Source: Guadua angustifolia
Taxonomy: Eukaryota > Streptophyta > Magnoliopsida > Poales > Poaceae
Length of the DNA stretch: 64,000 nt
Direction: 5' to 3'
Assembly: GCA_036346375.1 (NCBI GenBank)
Contig: CM070514.1
Location: 12,428,463-12,492,462 of the forward strand
The notes under the pieces were generated by a model. That model ran no database searches. It had not been told where the DNA came from and saw only the letters and a program-made list of their open reading frames with translations. The translations under genes and the position numbers were made by a program. This document shows, piece by piece, positions 43,401-53,690 of the stretch (positions are counted from its first letter, which is position 1; the number at the start of each line of letters is the position of its first letter).

Positions 43401-46400
43401 TAATGTATCATCACTACTGACAACCAAACTTGGCAGGTGGAGAAGTTGATTGTGACACCCCGGCCCGTTATCGGTAGCTATGCATGTGTGAGTCCACCCC
43501 ACGGTGGGTTAGGCTTTGAGTGAATTTCGGACCAGGGTGTTACAAATGGTATCAGAGTATCAACCTTCACTGCACGGGCACGTATAGGATAAGGGAGCAG
43601 GTCATGCGTATGACGCGTGTGGGCCCGGAGTGAACACATGGCATGACATATGTGCCAACACTAAATACACGGTTGTGTACCAAGGGGTAGTTTTGGACAT
43701 TTGCCATGTATATAGTGTACAGCCAAGGGTGTTAACCCTTAAGGGCTTGTTTGGGAACAAGAATTCCCGCTGGGATCCCGGCCAGTTTCCCGGGCTGAGC
43801 GCCCACGGGGAACTTTTCTCGGGTTTGGCCGTACAGTCCATTTGGTAGCCCACGACACCGGTTTTTCTGGCCCGATCCGCGTGAAATCCCGGGGAAAAAA
43901 ATAATCCTCTCCCCTCCCGTGAAATTTTCTCCCCGGCACATCTCGCGACACCACAACCTCTCTTCGCCTGCCCGCGAGTCGATTGTCTTCCTCCTCCGCT
44001 CGACGTGGTGGGCCACCAATCCAATACGATCCATCCATGGCCACCGAGCAGCGGCATGGCGGCAGCGACAAAGAGAAGGCGGTTCTGTCGTCGGTGGTGG
44101 GCAACATCAGGTGCTTCTCCGGCTCCGACCCCCTCCGCCCATGGCTCCGGTGCTGTACCACTCTCAATCATTATGCCTATGCCTATGCGCATCCATTCCT
44201 TCCTTGTTCTCCTCCTCTACGAATTTTCCGTGATCGATCCATGTTTTGCTAGTGGGATGCGGAAGATGGAGGAGGAGCTGCCGTCGACAACGCCGCGGGA
44301 GAAGCTGCCGAAGTTCCTCCAGAAGTGCACCCAGGAGTTCAGAACGATGCCCGCTACCGAGACAATCCCCGTTACCTCCGCGTCTGGATCCAGCTGGTGA
44401 GCAACTGCTACAACCAATCCCCTTCCCCTGTTACTATTGGCTCCATGTCGATTTCATTTCACTGGTGAACTATTAGAAGCGGTTGAGATTTGTTTGTGTT
44501 TGGTTGGAATTTATATGCTAAAATTGACTGGTATGGGCTCGAGGTTTTTCGTAGTGCCATTTTGTATGTGCACTAGTTTGATCGAGATTTCAATCTGATA
44601 TAGTGATATTATACTATTATTTGTTTGTTGATGCTAGAAGTAGCATCCTATCTCGGCTTCAATGTATACAAATAGAAAGTTTCTGTAATCTGCATCGTAG
44701 TGGAACAGGATATTTGATTTTTGCAAGGCAACAAAGTGGATTCTGTTTGCTTTCAGTAAATGGATTAACTGTAGTGAGCTCCATTCGGCTTTGGAGTTCT
44801 GGTGAAGTTGATAACAATATTTTTTTTGATTGAAGGTCTTATTGTGACGTTTCCATTTTCTTCATGGTCCAGATGGACTATGTAAAGGATGCAAAGCCAT
44901 TGCTGAAGAAGATGGAGAGGAACAGAATAGGCCTCAATAGGCCTCACAATATATGGCTTATGCACTATATTGTGAGAAACACAAGAGGGCTTCACCTTTT
45001 GTTAGCAGTGTTTAACTTTGTTTTCACTTGTCTTTCTTATTTGCTCTTGTCTTTCTTATTTGCCAGTAGGATGAATCCTGTTCATTATGTTATGTGCAGG
45101 TTTTGGCAAGCCGGAAGAAGATATTTATAATCTTGGAGTACATCACTGGTGGTGAACTATTTGATAAAATTGTAAGACCCCACTATTGTTAATGATAAGT
45201 GTCTTTTTCTGTTTTTGGGTACAAAATGTGGAATTTTTGCTGATGACCAAGTTAGAAATGCTGCTCTAACTACAAACTACTAAGTACACACTGATCATGT
45301 TGATGACCAACAGAAATGACATAATGGTACATTGAGCAATACCCTGATTAGTATGTTAGACTATACTTGTTCAGTCAAGCTAAGTTTCAAGTGTTGCTAT
45401 CTGTTACAAATCCCATTTTGTTTCCATAAACATTTAGTTCTTTGTTTTGGCAGAGTGAAGCATGGAAAATCCGCAACTGAAAAATCAAATCAATCTTTTT
45501 TTCTCATCCTGGTGATAGCCACCCTGTACACTCTCCCTGGAAATCACATAAGGAAGAAGGTGCATCCAACTTTCAGAGCAAGAATAAAACTACTGAATGT
45601 GGTTACTACCTTCTACTTCTCATGTTCTTTCATCGCAATTGCACTTTTATCTGCTTTCAGTGATCTCTGAGTTGTCAATGATTGATTTCATTGTGGGGTT
45701 GAGTAAAGTTCATGTCATTTGTGTTCCGTTGTGTTTTGTCTGTTTTAGTTAGGCTAAAGTTCTCCAATGTAACCATGACAGTGCATGCTTTCAGTGATAT
45801 CTGAGTTTATGCAATTCTTCTCCCAATCCAGCCTGCAGGAAAGGCATTACTCAAGGCACTGATAAATAAAGTCTTTAGTTAGGATACATGTCTATTGAGA
45901 TCTAGCACCAAGGGTGAACATGCTGGATCGATTCTTGCTTGGAAAAAAAATCATCCATTGTATGAATGCTTTTAACACACTTATGTCAGGTGGATCTTTG
46001 ATTGTTGTATGCGAAGATTGTACATGTCAATTTGTAGGCCTTTGATTTCATGATTAGCATTGTAATTTTTTTGTTGTTACATACAATATGTGATTTACTT
46101 AATTATGATGTTGTTTTTGAATTTTACATTTTTTTGAATTTTTTTTGCATGGCCGGGATTTTTATCCCTATCGTTCCCAAATAGCAGCAGGGATTTTATT
46201 CCCGGCTGGGAAAATTTTCCCTAGGATTGAGGGGGATCCAATATATCCTCAAAATCCCCTCTAGGGAAAATTTTCCCTAGGTTTCTTTTCCCTTGCATCC
46301 AAACAAGCCCTAAGGGGGTGAGTCCAACACCCCGGCTCGTCAATGTGAAAGCCCATATGAAGTGGTGGTGGGATTAGTCTCACATTGCTTGTATAAAGTT

Positions 46401-47816
46401 AGTTGTAGTAGTATATAATACTTATTGAGTCCAAACAGCAACTTTGGGTTAACCCTTTTACATGAAGTGAGGACAAAAGTGTAACCAGGGTGCTATACAT
46501 GCATGGGTTCGCCCTACAGTGGACTAGGCTTTGAGCAAAATTTGGGCTAGGAACATAAAGTCAACTACTTATCCATCAAATATAATAAAAAAGGGCTTAC
46601 TACGTGTGCTCTGCAACCACATATGGAACAATTCGCTCCTCCCTAACTTCATGTATTCATATATGAATAAAGTTGTTCAGAAACCTTAATAAAGTACAAG
46701 ATTTCAAAAGTTAAAAGGTCCTGTCTTCCACCCCTAAGAAGACTATGTATGCCAAGTTCCACATGAACGACAAAAAATGATCATTACTAAAGCATCATGA
46801 AGCACTCAATTAAAACTCAAGAAGCTACAACCGCATCCCCAATCCCAGGCAAGATTGCAGCAGTCAGGCAAACCAACAGATACAGAACCTAACGTACAGC
46901 TTGCTTAGACTGTGCTACGTGCATCCATTGAAGTCATAAACAAGCCCTCACCCCGACTAACGATAACCATACATCACAAAAGGGACAGAACAATAAAATG
47001 AGCAATTACATAACAATCACAAGAAGGGACTGTTTGGAACATGAGATTTCACATGACTTTCCAAGGAATTTCACAGGAAACAGTTCAATTCCCGCATTTC
47101 AAACAAGGCCGAAATTTGGCCGCTTCACCTATGGAGCCAAAAAAACTCTACCATCAAATGTCCCTCCCCTCCCCACCCTCCCCAATTATAAAGATCTCGG
47201 CACCGACAAATAAATCATCAGATCCCACAGCATTTACTCGAATCCCTTTATAACACACATCAAACCTCATCACAACGCTCGAACATTCTTGCAACCTACC
47301 AAAGATTCCACCACCCTTCAGCCCAACCAAGCAAGCAAGAACCAGGCATACATACTCTAATTCCTCTATAGCACATACACAAAAGATCCCACGATTCGAC
47401 CCGAATTACGCAAGCGAGAGCAACGGATCGCACCAGAACTTGAACTCGGGGAGTCGGCGGACGAAGGGGCGGAACTCGTCGGAGGCTCGGGTGGGGAGCG
47501 CGGGTCCCTCGCCGAGGACCTCGGCGACCTCAGGGTCGACCTGCGGTGAGAGGAAGGCGATGAGGAGGTTAAGGATGTAGATGCCGAGGGCGTAGGTGAC
47601 GATGTAGTAGCCGCCGGCGAACCACACGCGTAGCGCGTACGCGGCCGCCACCCCGGCGAGGCCTAGCCACCGCCGCCCCACGTGCGGCGTGGACCGGTCT
47701 AGCAGGTGCTGGAAACGCCGGGACGCCGTGGCGACCGCCGCGGAGACGGCGGCGCCGGGCCCCTCGCCATCGCCGCCGGTGAGGGCGGGGGAAGTGGAGG
47801 AGGAGGGGTCCATCAT
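40419..47816 (-). CDS. RER1: RER1 family protein (Golgi-to-ER retrieval receptor)
   Basis: RER1 proteins are small four-pass membrane proteins of the cis-Golgi that return escaped ER membrane proteins through COPI vesicles. Three coding exons on the minus strand: 47816-47434, 40764-40584 and 40490-40419, giving 636 nt (211 residues plus stop), usual for plant RER1. Exon 1 has FQHLLDRSTPHVGRRWLGLA, YYIVTYALGIYILNLLIAFL, SPQVDPE and FRPFVRRLPEFKFW. Exon 2 has AFCIAFVLTFFSLFDVPVFW then ILLFYWVVLFTFTMKRQILH and MIKYRYVPFSFGKQ. Exon 3 ends RYGKRAAST...LGNL. Introns obey GT-AG: the first splits a Trp codon (TG/G) and the second is in phase 0. The start is the first of two adjacent ATGs (MMDPSSS); the frame is open upstream to 47900 but the residues there are unlike the family. 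Intron 1 is 6.7 kb because of transposon insertions. No lesion is seen, so it is probably functional. Confidence 0.93.
40584..40764 (-). CDS. RER1: RER1 exon 2
   Basis: 181 nt, acceptor ttgcag before 40764, donor cag/gtacct at 40583. Encodes membrane segments 3 and 4 and the conserved MIKYRYVPFSFGK. Confidence 0.93.
40765..42230. other. RER1 intron 1, distal part
   Basis: AT-rich intron sequence. A GC-richer word set around 41150-41275 (gagtccggtacgaaattcgg, aaccagttcgggttcgac) looks repetitive. No coding feature. Confidence 0.45.
42231..42455 (-). repeat. LTR/TRIM-like repeat copy in RER1 intron 1
   Basis: On the minus strand begins tgtaacacctcagcccattg and contains gctgggattagtctcacatg. 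The same words occur on the plus strand at 46326-46400, so two inverted copies of one family flank the Stowaway and Harbinger-like insertions. Confidence 0.5.
42628..42888. mobile_element. Stowaway-like MITE (261 bp)
   Basis: Inverted ends ctcacttgtccaagtttata and ctctatccgtccaagtttat (inverse of the right end), each leading into aaggcgtatt/aagacgtatt. Flanked by the TA duplication at 42626-42627 and 42889-42890. Fits Tc1/mariner-derived Stowaway elements. Confidence 0.85.
43451..43544 (+). repeat. Small LTR-like unit followed by a primer-site motif
   Basis: tgtgacaccccggcccg to gggtgttaca (94 bp, TG and CA ends), followed at 43548 by tggtatcagag. A diverged match to its inner part is at 46489-46553. 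This has the make-up of a very small LTR retroelement (TRIM-like), split by the element at 43743-46310. Confidence 0.45.
44037..45000 (+). pseudogene. Captured BUB1/MAD3-family gene fragment (three exons)
   Basis: Exon a 44037-44149: MATEQRHGGSDKEK, AVLSSVVGNIRCFSGSDPLR, PWLR, donor cg/gtgctg. Exon b 44253-44396: GMRKMEEELPSTTPREKLPK, FLQKCTQEFR, then after a one-base shift DARYRDNPRYLRVWIQL, donor ctg/gtgagc. Exon c 44873-about 45000: MDYVKDAKPLLKKMERNRIG, then after a shift within a duplicated aataggcctc, YMAYALYCEKHKRASP. This is the N-terminal MAD3/BUB1 homology region (TPR-like), which in intact spindle-checkpoint proteins binds kinetochore partners. The kinase or rest of the gene is absent. 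Two frameshifts make it a pseudogene. The retained introns show capture from genomic DNA, not from mRNA. Confidence 0.8.
45100..45171 (+). pseudogene. Captured CIPK-type kinase exon
   Basis: An exon of exactly 24 codons with acceptor gtgcag and donor att/gtaaga: VLASRKKIFIILEYITGGEL then FDKI. This matches the end of the N-lobe and hinge of plant CBL-interacting (SnRK3) kinases, whose genes often have small exons here. No other kinase exon is recognised around it. It is unrelated to the BUB1/MAD3 fragment, so the element carries pieces of two genes. Confidence 0.7.
45172..46310. other. Remaining interior of the gene-carrying element
   Basis: No further exon could be assigned. The last about 170 bp is GC-richer, with repeated gggaaaattttccctagg palindromes near 46210 and 46270 that belong to the subterminal region. 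Confidence 0.4.
46314..46560 (+). repeat. Continuation of the LTR/TRIM-like repeat
   Basis: caacaccccggctcgtcaatg and gggattagtctcacattgct, then gctatacatgcatgggttcg. Resumes the family interrupted at 43742 and parallels the inverted copy at 42231-42455. Confidence 0.45.
46561..47433. other. RER1 intron 1, proximal part
   Basis: Contains a MITE-like piece at about 47030-47110 (see 39001-39130). Otherwise unremarkable intron. Confidence 0.4.
47434..47816 (-). CDS. RER1: RER1 exon 1 (coding part)
   Basis: Very GC-rich, as is common for first exons of grass genes. Encodes the acidic/Ser/Ala N-terminus and the first two membrane segments. Donor tctg/gtgcg at 47433. Confidence 0.92.
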
Positions 47817-48020
47817 GGCGTCCGGCCGTGTCGGGGATCTCGGCAACGGCGTCCGGCCGTGTCGAAAAGTTTCGAAAGGGATCATGGATGTACATCTCAT
47901 CTTACCCCGATATAAAATTTCATGATCAAATTCGTCCTATGCTAGAAGTTACAAAAAGATAAATTTCGACAAACTTAAAAGTTCAAATGCACCTCAAATT
48001 TGTCTTTTTATAATATGGCC
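47817..48020 (-). promoter_or_regulatory. RER1 5' UTR and promoter region
   Basis: GC-rich to about 47870, then AT-rich. No confident TATA box. Assigned by position only. Confidence 0.35.
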
Positions 48021-49196
48021 TGTCTTCGCGATAGGGGGGTACCGTCTTCTCCGGTGCTCAAAGCAGTTTCCGTGTTTATTTTTATTTGAGGTGTTTTGTT
48101 GGAATGTATTAGAATTTAGTTTAAATTTAAAATAAATTTTAAAACCTCTTAAGAAATTATCACTTATACAAACAGGATGTTAAAGAAATTCTTTATTTGC
48201 CATTGAAAGTTAGGCAAATCCTAAAATATTATCATGAAATTGTTCCTCTCTAAATTGTCACTAGATATCAACTTTCATCCCTTTTTACCACTTCCGACAG
48301 TCGTCTATGAACTAACCTTTAACTAGAGCATGAAAAGATCCTGGACGTGTTGGATGCGGATAACGAAATGTTGGTGTCTTTTTTTCCTCCCAAATTTGCC
48401 TTAGGATGCATAAGTAGAGCTCCATGCCACTCTCTTCGTGAATTTTTTGTTATCTCATCTCTCATCTCTTGCCCCTCTTAGTTGAGTGAAGGCCATATCT
48501 AAGACATTGAGCTTAGAGAATTAGAGAGCCCTAGCGCTTGCTACTGCCAAACGGGCGGATTGTCTTAACTTCTATATAGAAGCAAATGTGTTCTACTCTA
48601 ATACTAAGAGAAATGACGGCCAGGTGTTTTACAAATGTCTTTATTTCTCTTTAAGTGAAATTGAGTTTGATTGTTTGTGGTTTTGTTGATTATTTTTCAA
48701 TTGGAGTTGTTTCTTTCTTGAGACCTCTTCTTTCTTTTGTTTGCCTTCGCACATTGCCATAATTATGTAGGCTGGAGGATAATAATATTTTCAGTGGGCA
48801 GACACCATTGATAGAGCGAGAGAGCATCCTGGTAGCACTGTAGGGGCAGAGGATGCAGTCTGTGCTGGAGTAAAGGATGGACCCTGTGCTGGAGCAAAGG
48901 CTTAACATGCTGATGTTGACAATGGAGCACATTCTAGACCATACAAGTTGTTTGAGAAGATTGTGTGTGGGTATTGTTGTTGTACTTTATGCTATATTTG
49001 TGAATTAATTAGTTTGTTGCAAAGGAGATTAATATGGTTATGGAAACCTCTTCTTAAAGTTACTAACCAAATGCAGCAAACAGTGATGCTTACATTTGCC
49101 TTTATTTTGCTTAACAAATATGTAGCACAATCAACATTATAGGATCCAACAAATATGTAGCAGTCAATAACATAAGATCCATATTTAAATAAGTTC
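48021..49196. other. Intergenic stretch without recognised feature
   Basis: AT-rich. No coding or repeat feature that I can support. Confidence 0.4.
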
Positions 49197-49201
49197 ATTA
49201 C
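49197..49201 (+). repeat. Target-site duplication of the solo LTR, left copy (attac)
   Basis: Identical to 52362-52366. Confidence 0.88.
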
Positions 49202-52200
49202 TATAACATTCCAAAATTTTCCTTTAATATTATTTTATTATTATTTGTGCATTTTGTGATTTTTTTTAGATTTATCGAATTTTTCTGGATTTTATTTGGA
49301 ATTATTTCAAATTAAGTATATTGGCCTTTTTAGAAAACTAGCTATATGTAGATAAAGTTAATATAAAGTTTGGCTAAAAATATTTTATTTGAGTTCAAAA
49401 TGTCTCAAAGTATTTTAAGATTTTTCTTAGATTTTTCCTGGTGTTTTTGTTGTCTAAAACTAATTAAACTATTTTTTATAATTATTTTAAAAAGAAAAAA
49501 CCCGAGAAAAACCCATAAAACGATCTTGAACGAAGCCCGGTATTTGTCTGGCGTGGCTCGTGCTGCTGTGACCAAATCGCTCCACGTCACCGACCCGTTA
49601 TCCCAGCCTTTATCATCAGCCATTGATCTTCGATCGTGCGGCTTGGATTAGAAGATGAGGTTTCCTATTTGACCTAACGTTGGTGATCGTCAGATTCAGA
49701 TTAGGTGCATGAGATCGTAGCATACCGGTTCAGAATTCCTTCAAGATCTTGGCTGTCGAACCATTAATGAAGGTTAAGATTGCATCGCGTTAGCTTGAAT
49801 CATGATCATCCGCGGAAGATCAGAAAGCTGTCCGTTGTCGTCTCTGATTAGGACTCAGAGTCCGCCACCGATACGACGCTGCTGTCGTGTAGGATTAGGT
49901 TTCTGTTTTTCGTACCTTCGCCGGGGGTATTTAAGGAGAGGGTAGTAGCCCAAGGATCACCAACCCGTCGCGCACTCGTAGCCATAGCCGCCATCACCTG
50001 CATCGCTGCTTTTTAGCGCAAGAGCTCGCCAAAGTTCCGTAGCGCCGCCATTCATGTTTCCACTGTTGTGCCGCCATCAAGCCATCATCCGCCGTGTGGG
50101 TTCCAGATCTGGGCTTGCCGTGCTGAGACGCATTCGAGCCGCCACTTCTTGGTCACTGGAGATCATTGCTTCACCGTCACCGAGGTCATCGTCTCCAAAT
50201 TCGGTGGGAGCCTCCAGTTGCACCACCATCATCGAGTTGAAGCTTTGCTGACCGACGGATCGGAAGCGAACGACTACGATAGGGCCACGTATATGCGATC
50301 AGCAGTGAATCGCTAGGTTAGATTGCTACCATCGGATCTCAGTGTGCGGTGAAGATTGCACCAACCCGTGAGCCAATACCGCGCCAATGTGTGGCAGCAC
50401 AGCCGCCAAAGCATCGTGTGCCAAGTCTACGGTGGACCAAAGGAGGTTCTATGGACCGGGTTTATGGACCGAGGCCACATGTCAGCATGTGATTGGTCCG
50501 GGGTAGTGCTGATTACACAGTGATGTAATAATATAGATTTTCTATTTAAAAATAACCCAGTTTATTATTTAATTTTTTATTTTCTGATTTTTATGATTTT
50601 TGAAACTTCCGAGAGCCTATTCTCCCTCATACGAGCTCCGATTGAGATGATTCAAATTTCTAAAAATTTGTAAAATTGAGATCTAATTAATAGTGAATTT
50701 ATTTGATTTTTTAAGTTTGATTGCTCTCTATTTTGGTATTTATTTGCTTTTCTCTTTCGATTTACGTAGACGTTGAATTGTGCGACGCATCCGAGGAAGA
50801 TCCATCAACTCAAGACCAAGGTCCAGAGCAAGAATAAGGGTTTTTCTAAGGAAAATTATGCTTTGATCATATTGAACGCATATTTGCAAAATTGCTAAAT
50901 TGTTTTAATTATTGCATATTATTTCACGTGTACAATTGTTTTCAATTAAATTGGGACTTAGTCATGATCCATTTGTCACCCTAGATTGGTTCACTATAGC
51001 TAGTTAATAATAAAATCAATATGGGATGGTTAAATCACTTTAGTATGCTTAGCCATGCCATGTCATCACATGTATTTGAATCTTTGGTAATTAATCTTGA
51101 CTAATGGAATATGGAACAATGTTATGAACTTGTGTGTCATATGTGGTCATGCGATGAGATTGAGTTGTGGTGGCAAGGGATGTCACGCAATGATGTCGAA
51201 TTGTTGATGGCATATGGTGCTTGGTAATCAACTGAGAAGGTATTCACTTATATTGGAACAAGTGGCAAGGGGCAAGTGTGCCAAGATGGGCCTGATGGGC
51301 AGAGGGTATGTTAAAGTCTTGTTTCGATCATCCTAAATACTTAACCTTGCAAGCCTTTGACCTAAGTCAACCATGCAATCACATGTCTGTTATGAGACAG
51401 CTTAGCTGATTAATTTGCAATGTCTTAGCTTTGGTACTATCAATGGCGGTGTGAGTCCCGAGTTATGGATCAACTCACGTGGCGCAAGAGGGGGGCCTTG
51501 GATGTGATAACCAGACTACCAGTGTTGAAACCTTAGCGGGTAGTACTGGGTTAAGCCAGAGCATTGTAAAGGCTTAGTCATGATCTCTCCGCTGACACAC
51601 CAAAAGAAGTGTGTTAATTGCATGGCAACAAGAGACGATCATGTTATGTGGGTAAAGTGCACAACCTTTGCAGAGTGTAAATCTATTCTGATAGCCGTAC
51701 TCACGGTATTGAGCATAGCTTGAGAATTATAGTTAAGGGTTAGTTTAATAAAATGGAAACTAGATGGGATGGCAGGTTGCCATATGGAAAGTTAGAAATT
51801 TGACTTAGTATTGGAAACTTAGTTCATTTGGAAAAGCTGAAATTATTTTTATTTTACTATCTTTTGAATCTATTTATTGTACTTATTCATAAATGTTGCT
51901 TTATGGTAAAATAGCCATGATAGCCATTCCTTTGGAATAAACCTTGCATATAGATATGTTAGAATTGTATTCTGTGCACAACTTGTTGAGTACTTTATGT
52001 ACTCACCTTTGCCACCACCAACATCACCAGTTAAGGAGCCCATATCAGCTTGGAGGAGGAGCACCATAAAGAGACGAATGTTTAGGGTGCTAGCCTTGTC
52101 AGTTGCCTGTGGTATACTGAGGAATTATCTACGTTTTCATTCCGTTGCAGTTTAATTTATTATTCAACCTCGTAAGGCATAGTCATGTAAGTTGATCATA

Positions 52201-52361
52201 AGGTTATATAACTAGTAATATTTAATATATGATATCTTTTATCTTATTTTCGTTGTGTATGATTATGATATTTGCTAATGTTGAGCCTGTGTGCACTAGT
52301 GTAATCCTAGACTAGTGCAGTATACACAGAGGGTCCAGATTTACATATTCAGGTCCTGACA
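49202..52361 (+). mobile_element. Solo LTR of a Tekay-like gypsy element (3,160 bp)
   Basis: Starts tataacattccaaaatttt (TG changed to TA) and ends caggtcctgaca. Flanked by the perfect duplication attac. There is no internal domain, so it arose by LTR-LTR recombination. A TATA-like ggtatttaagg lies near 49926. It shares the gtgggtaaagtgcacaacct block with element C's LTR. Short ORFs near 50.05-50.3 kb lie in the presumed transcribed part and are not conserved proteins I recognise. Confidence 0.88.
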
Positions 52362-52366
52362 ATTAC
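52362..52366 (+). repeat. Target-site duplication of the solo LTR, right copy (attac)
   Basis: Identical to 49197-49201. Confidence 0.88.
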
Positions 52367-52429
52367 AGACCACACCATACCATCTAAGTTCAACTAGATC
52401 ATTATAGAACAGGGTAGCAAATTCATTAC

Positions 52430-53110
52430 ATACCAGATGTGAAGGAATTAATCAAGAATTTTCCTTTTGCTTCTAGTCCCTATTGCTGGAGTTGTTGTTG
52501 CCCTTGAGTTTTCCTTTGTGCTTGCCACTTGTTAGTGGTGGTGTCTATTCCCCTCGAGCTGGCAATGGAATTACATCAATAAAGCCTTAGATTAGTTTGA
52601 TGCAGTCATAGACCTAGATTTCACTGACCTACCAGAACTTGAGCTATCCTGATTAGATCTCTTCTTATCAGGGATTTATTGCGTTGGTTGCATTGGCTAC
52701 ATGCATATCACAAAACAACATAGTTAGAAATGCAGAAAACAAAAAAGTTCGAAATGTTGTAAACAAGTGAGAGATAATAACCTTGGTGGATATGTCATGG
52801 TAGGAGCTAAAGAAGCAGTTCCAGCAGGTTCCTTGCTTGCTGCACTTATAATAATTTCAACTGAAGTCTTCTTTACCCTTGGTTTCTTCTGTGGTTTTGG
52901 TCTGCATCTACAAATTAGTAGGAGAAAACTTTTAGCAAATTAAGCTAACATCATACATAAGTCCTAGACAGGAGTAGAGGTCTACCTTGCAACCATATAA
53001 GCTGCTATGTCTTCTGGACCACCTAACCTACAATTATGCTAGTGATGGCCATATCCTTTGCATATTGGGCACATATGGCCTTTCTTTACCTGAGTCCTGT
53101 TCTTATCAGT
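52430..53110 (-). pseudogene. MULE transposase C-terminal remnant
   Basis: On the minus strand, KKGHMCPICKGYGHH, a stop where the family has Trp, then HNCRLGGPEDIAAYMVA at about 53080-52985. This is a CxxC...H...C zinc knuckle with the PEDIAA tail known from plant MuDR-like transposases. A donor-like gcaag/gtagac ends it. A second exon reads RPKPQKKPRVKKTSVEIIIS and AASKEPAGTASLAPT at about 52915-52800. The catalytic core is absent. MULE assignment is from memory of the tail motif. Confidence 0.5.
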
Positions 53111-53149
53111 ACATCCTTAGTACCTATTTTTTCTTAGCCAAGGGCAAAC

Positions 53150-53690
53150 CCTGGATAGGATGGCCCATCCCTGTTTTTCCTGTCATCCAGGTGTTTGGTT
53201 CGGAGGATGGGGTGGATGAGGCTAGCCAAGAAAGGGAATATCAATGGAGATGCTGGATGGATCGAGCTGTGCGATTTGGTGAATGAGGCCATCCACTCCC
53301 ATGGGCTATGTTCTCACTCCACCTCTCCTTGTTCTCGTCACTCTCCTCTCCCTGTTCTCCTCACTCTCCATTCACCCCTAAGCTCTCCATCTCCAAAGAA
53401 CCCTCTACTCCCCCTGCCTTGCCCAAATCTGATCGAGAAAGGTACGATTTTTGACCCCCCGGCCTCTCTATCTCCGATGAACCCTCTGGTTCCCTGCCTC
53501 TGCCCTAATTCAATCAACAAAGGTATGATTTTTGTCACCATTTTCTGCTTCTGGGTTTGCGTCCCTTCTCCCCAAGTGGTGACCAGGTCAGATCCCCGCT
53601 TATTGGGGCTAGCCCACCCGTCCAAGCTGCAACGCGGTGGATGCAGATGTGGGCTAGGGGATCATGGAGCAAGTGAAACATCTAGACCCC
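53150..53690. repeat. Pyrimidine-rich segment with an imperfect duplication
   Basis: Two similar units of about 80 bp near 53384 and 53461 (ctccatctccaaagaaccct / ctctatctccgatgaaccct), each ending gatttttg. It looks like an untranslated leader with GT donor-like ends (aaaggtacg, aaaggtatg). No gene could be attached. Confidence 0.35.

Larger units (their letters stand above)
43743..46310 (+). mobile_element. Gene-fragment-carrying element with Harbinger-like ends (2,568 bp)
   Basis: Inverted ends gggcttgtttgggaacaag and gggcttgtttggatgcaag (inverse of the right end), flanked by taa at 43740-43742 and 46311-46313. Both the ends and the 3-bp TAA duplication fit the PIF/Harbinger superfamily. 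There is no transposase. Inside lie exons, with their introns, of a BUB1/MAD3-family gene (44037-45000) and one exon of a CIPK-type kinase (45100-45171), all on the plus strand. This is the arrangement of a Pack-type non-autonomous transposon. It sits in RER1 intron 1, antisense to RER1. Confidence 0.75.

Noticed and set aside
43602..44192. 196-codon minus-strand ORF at the left end of the Pack element
   Set aside because: It crosses the transposon border into flanking sequence and overlaps the antisense of the MAD3/BUB1 exon. No domain is recognised.
47689..47925. Plus-strand ORFs over RER1 exon 1
   Set aside because: They are antisense shadows of a GC-rich first exon with clear RER1 identity.
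50054..50316. Small ORFs in the solo LTR at 49202-52361
   Set aside because: They resemble the chance ORFs in transcribed LTR leaders, with no family match.
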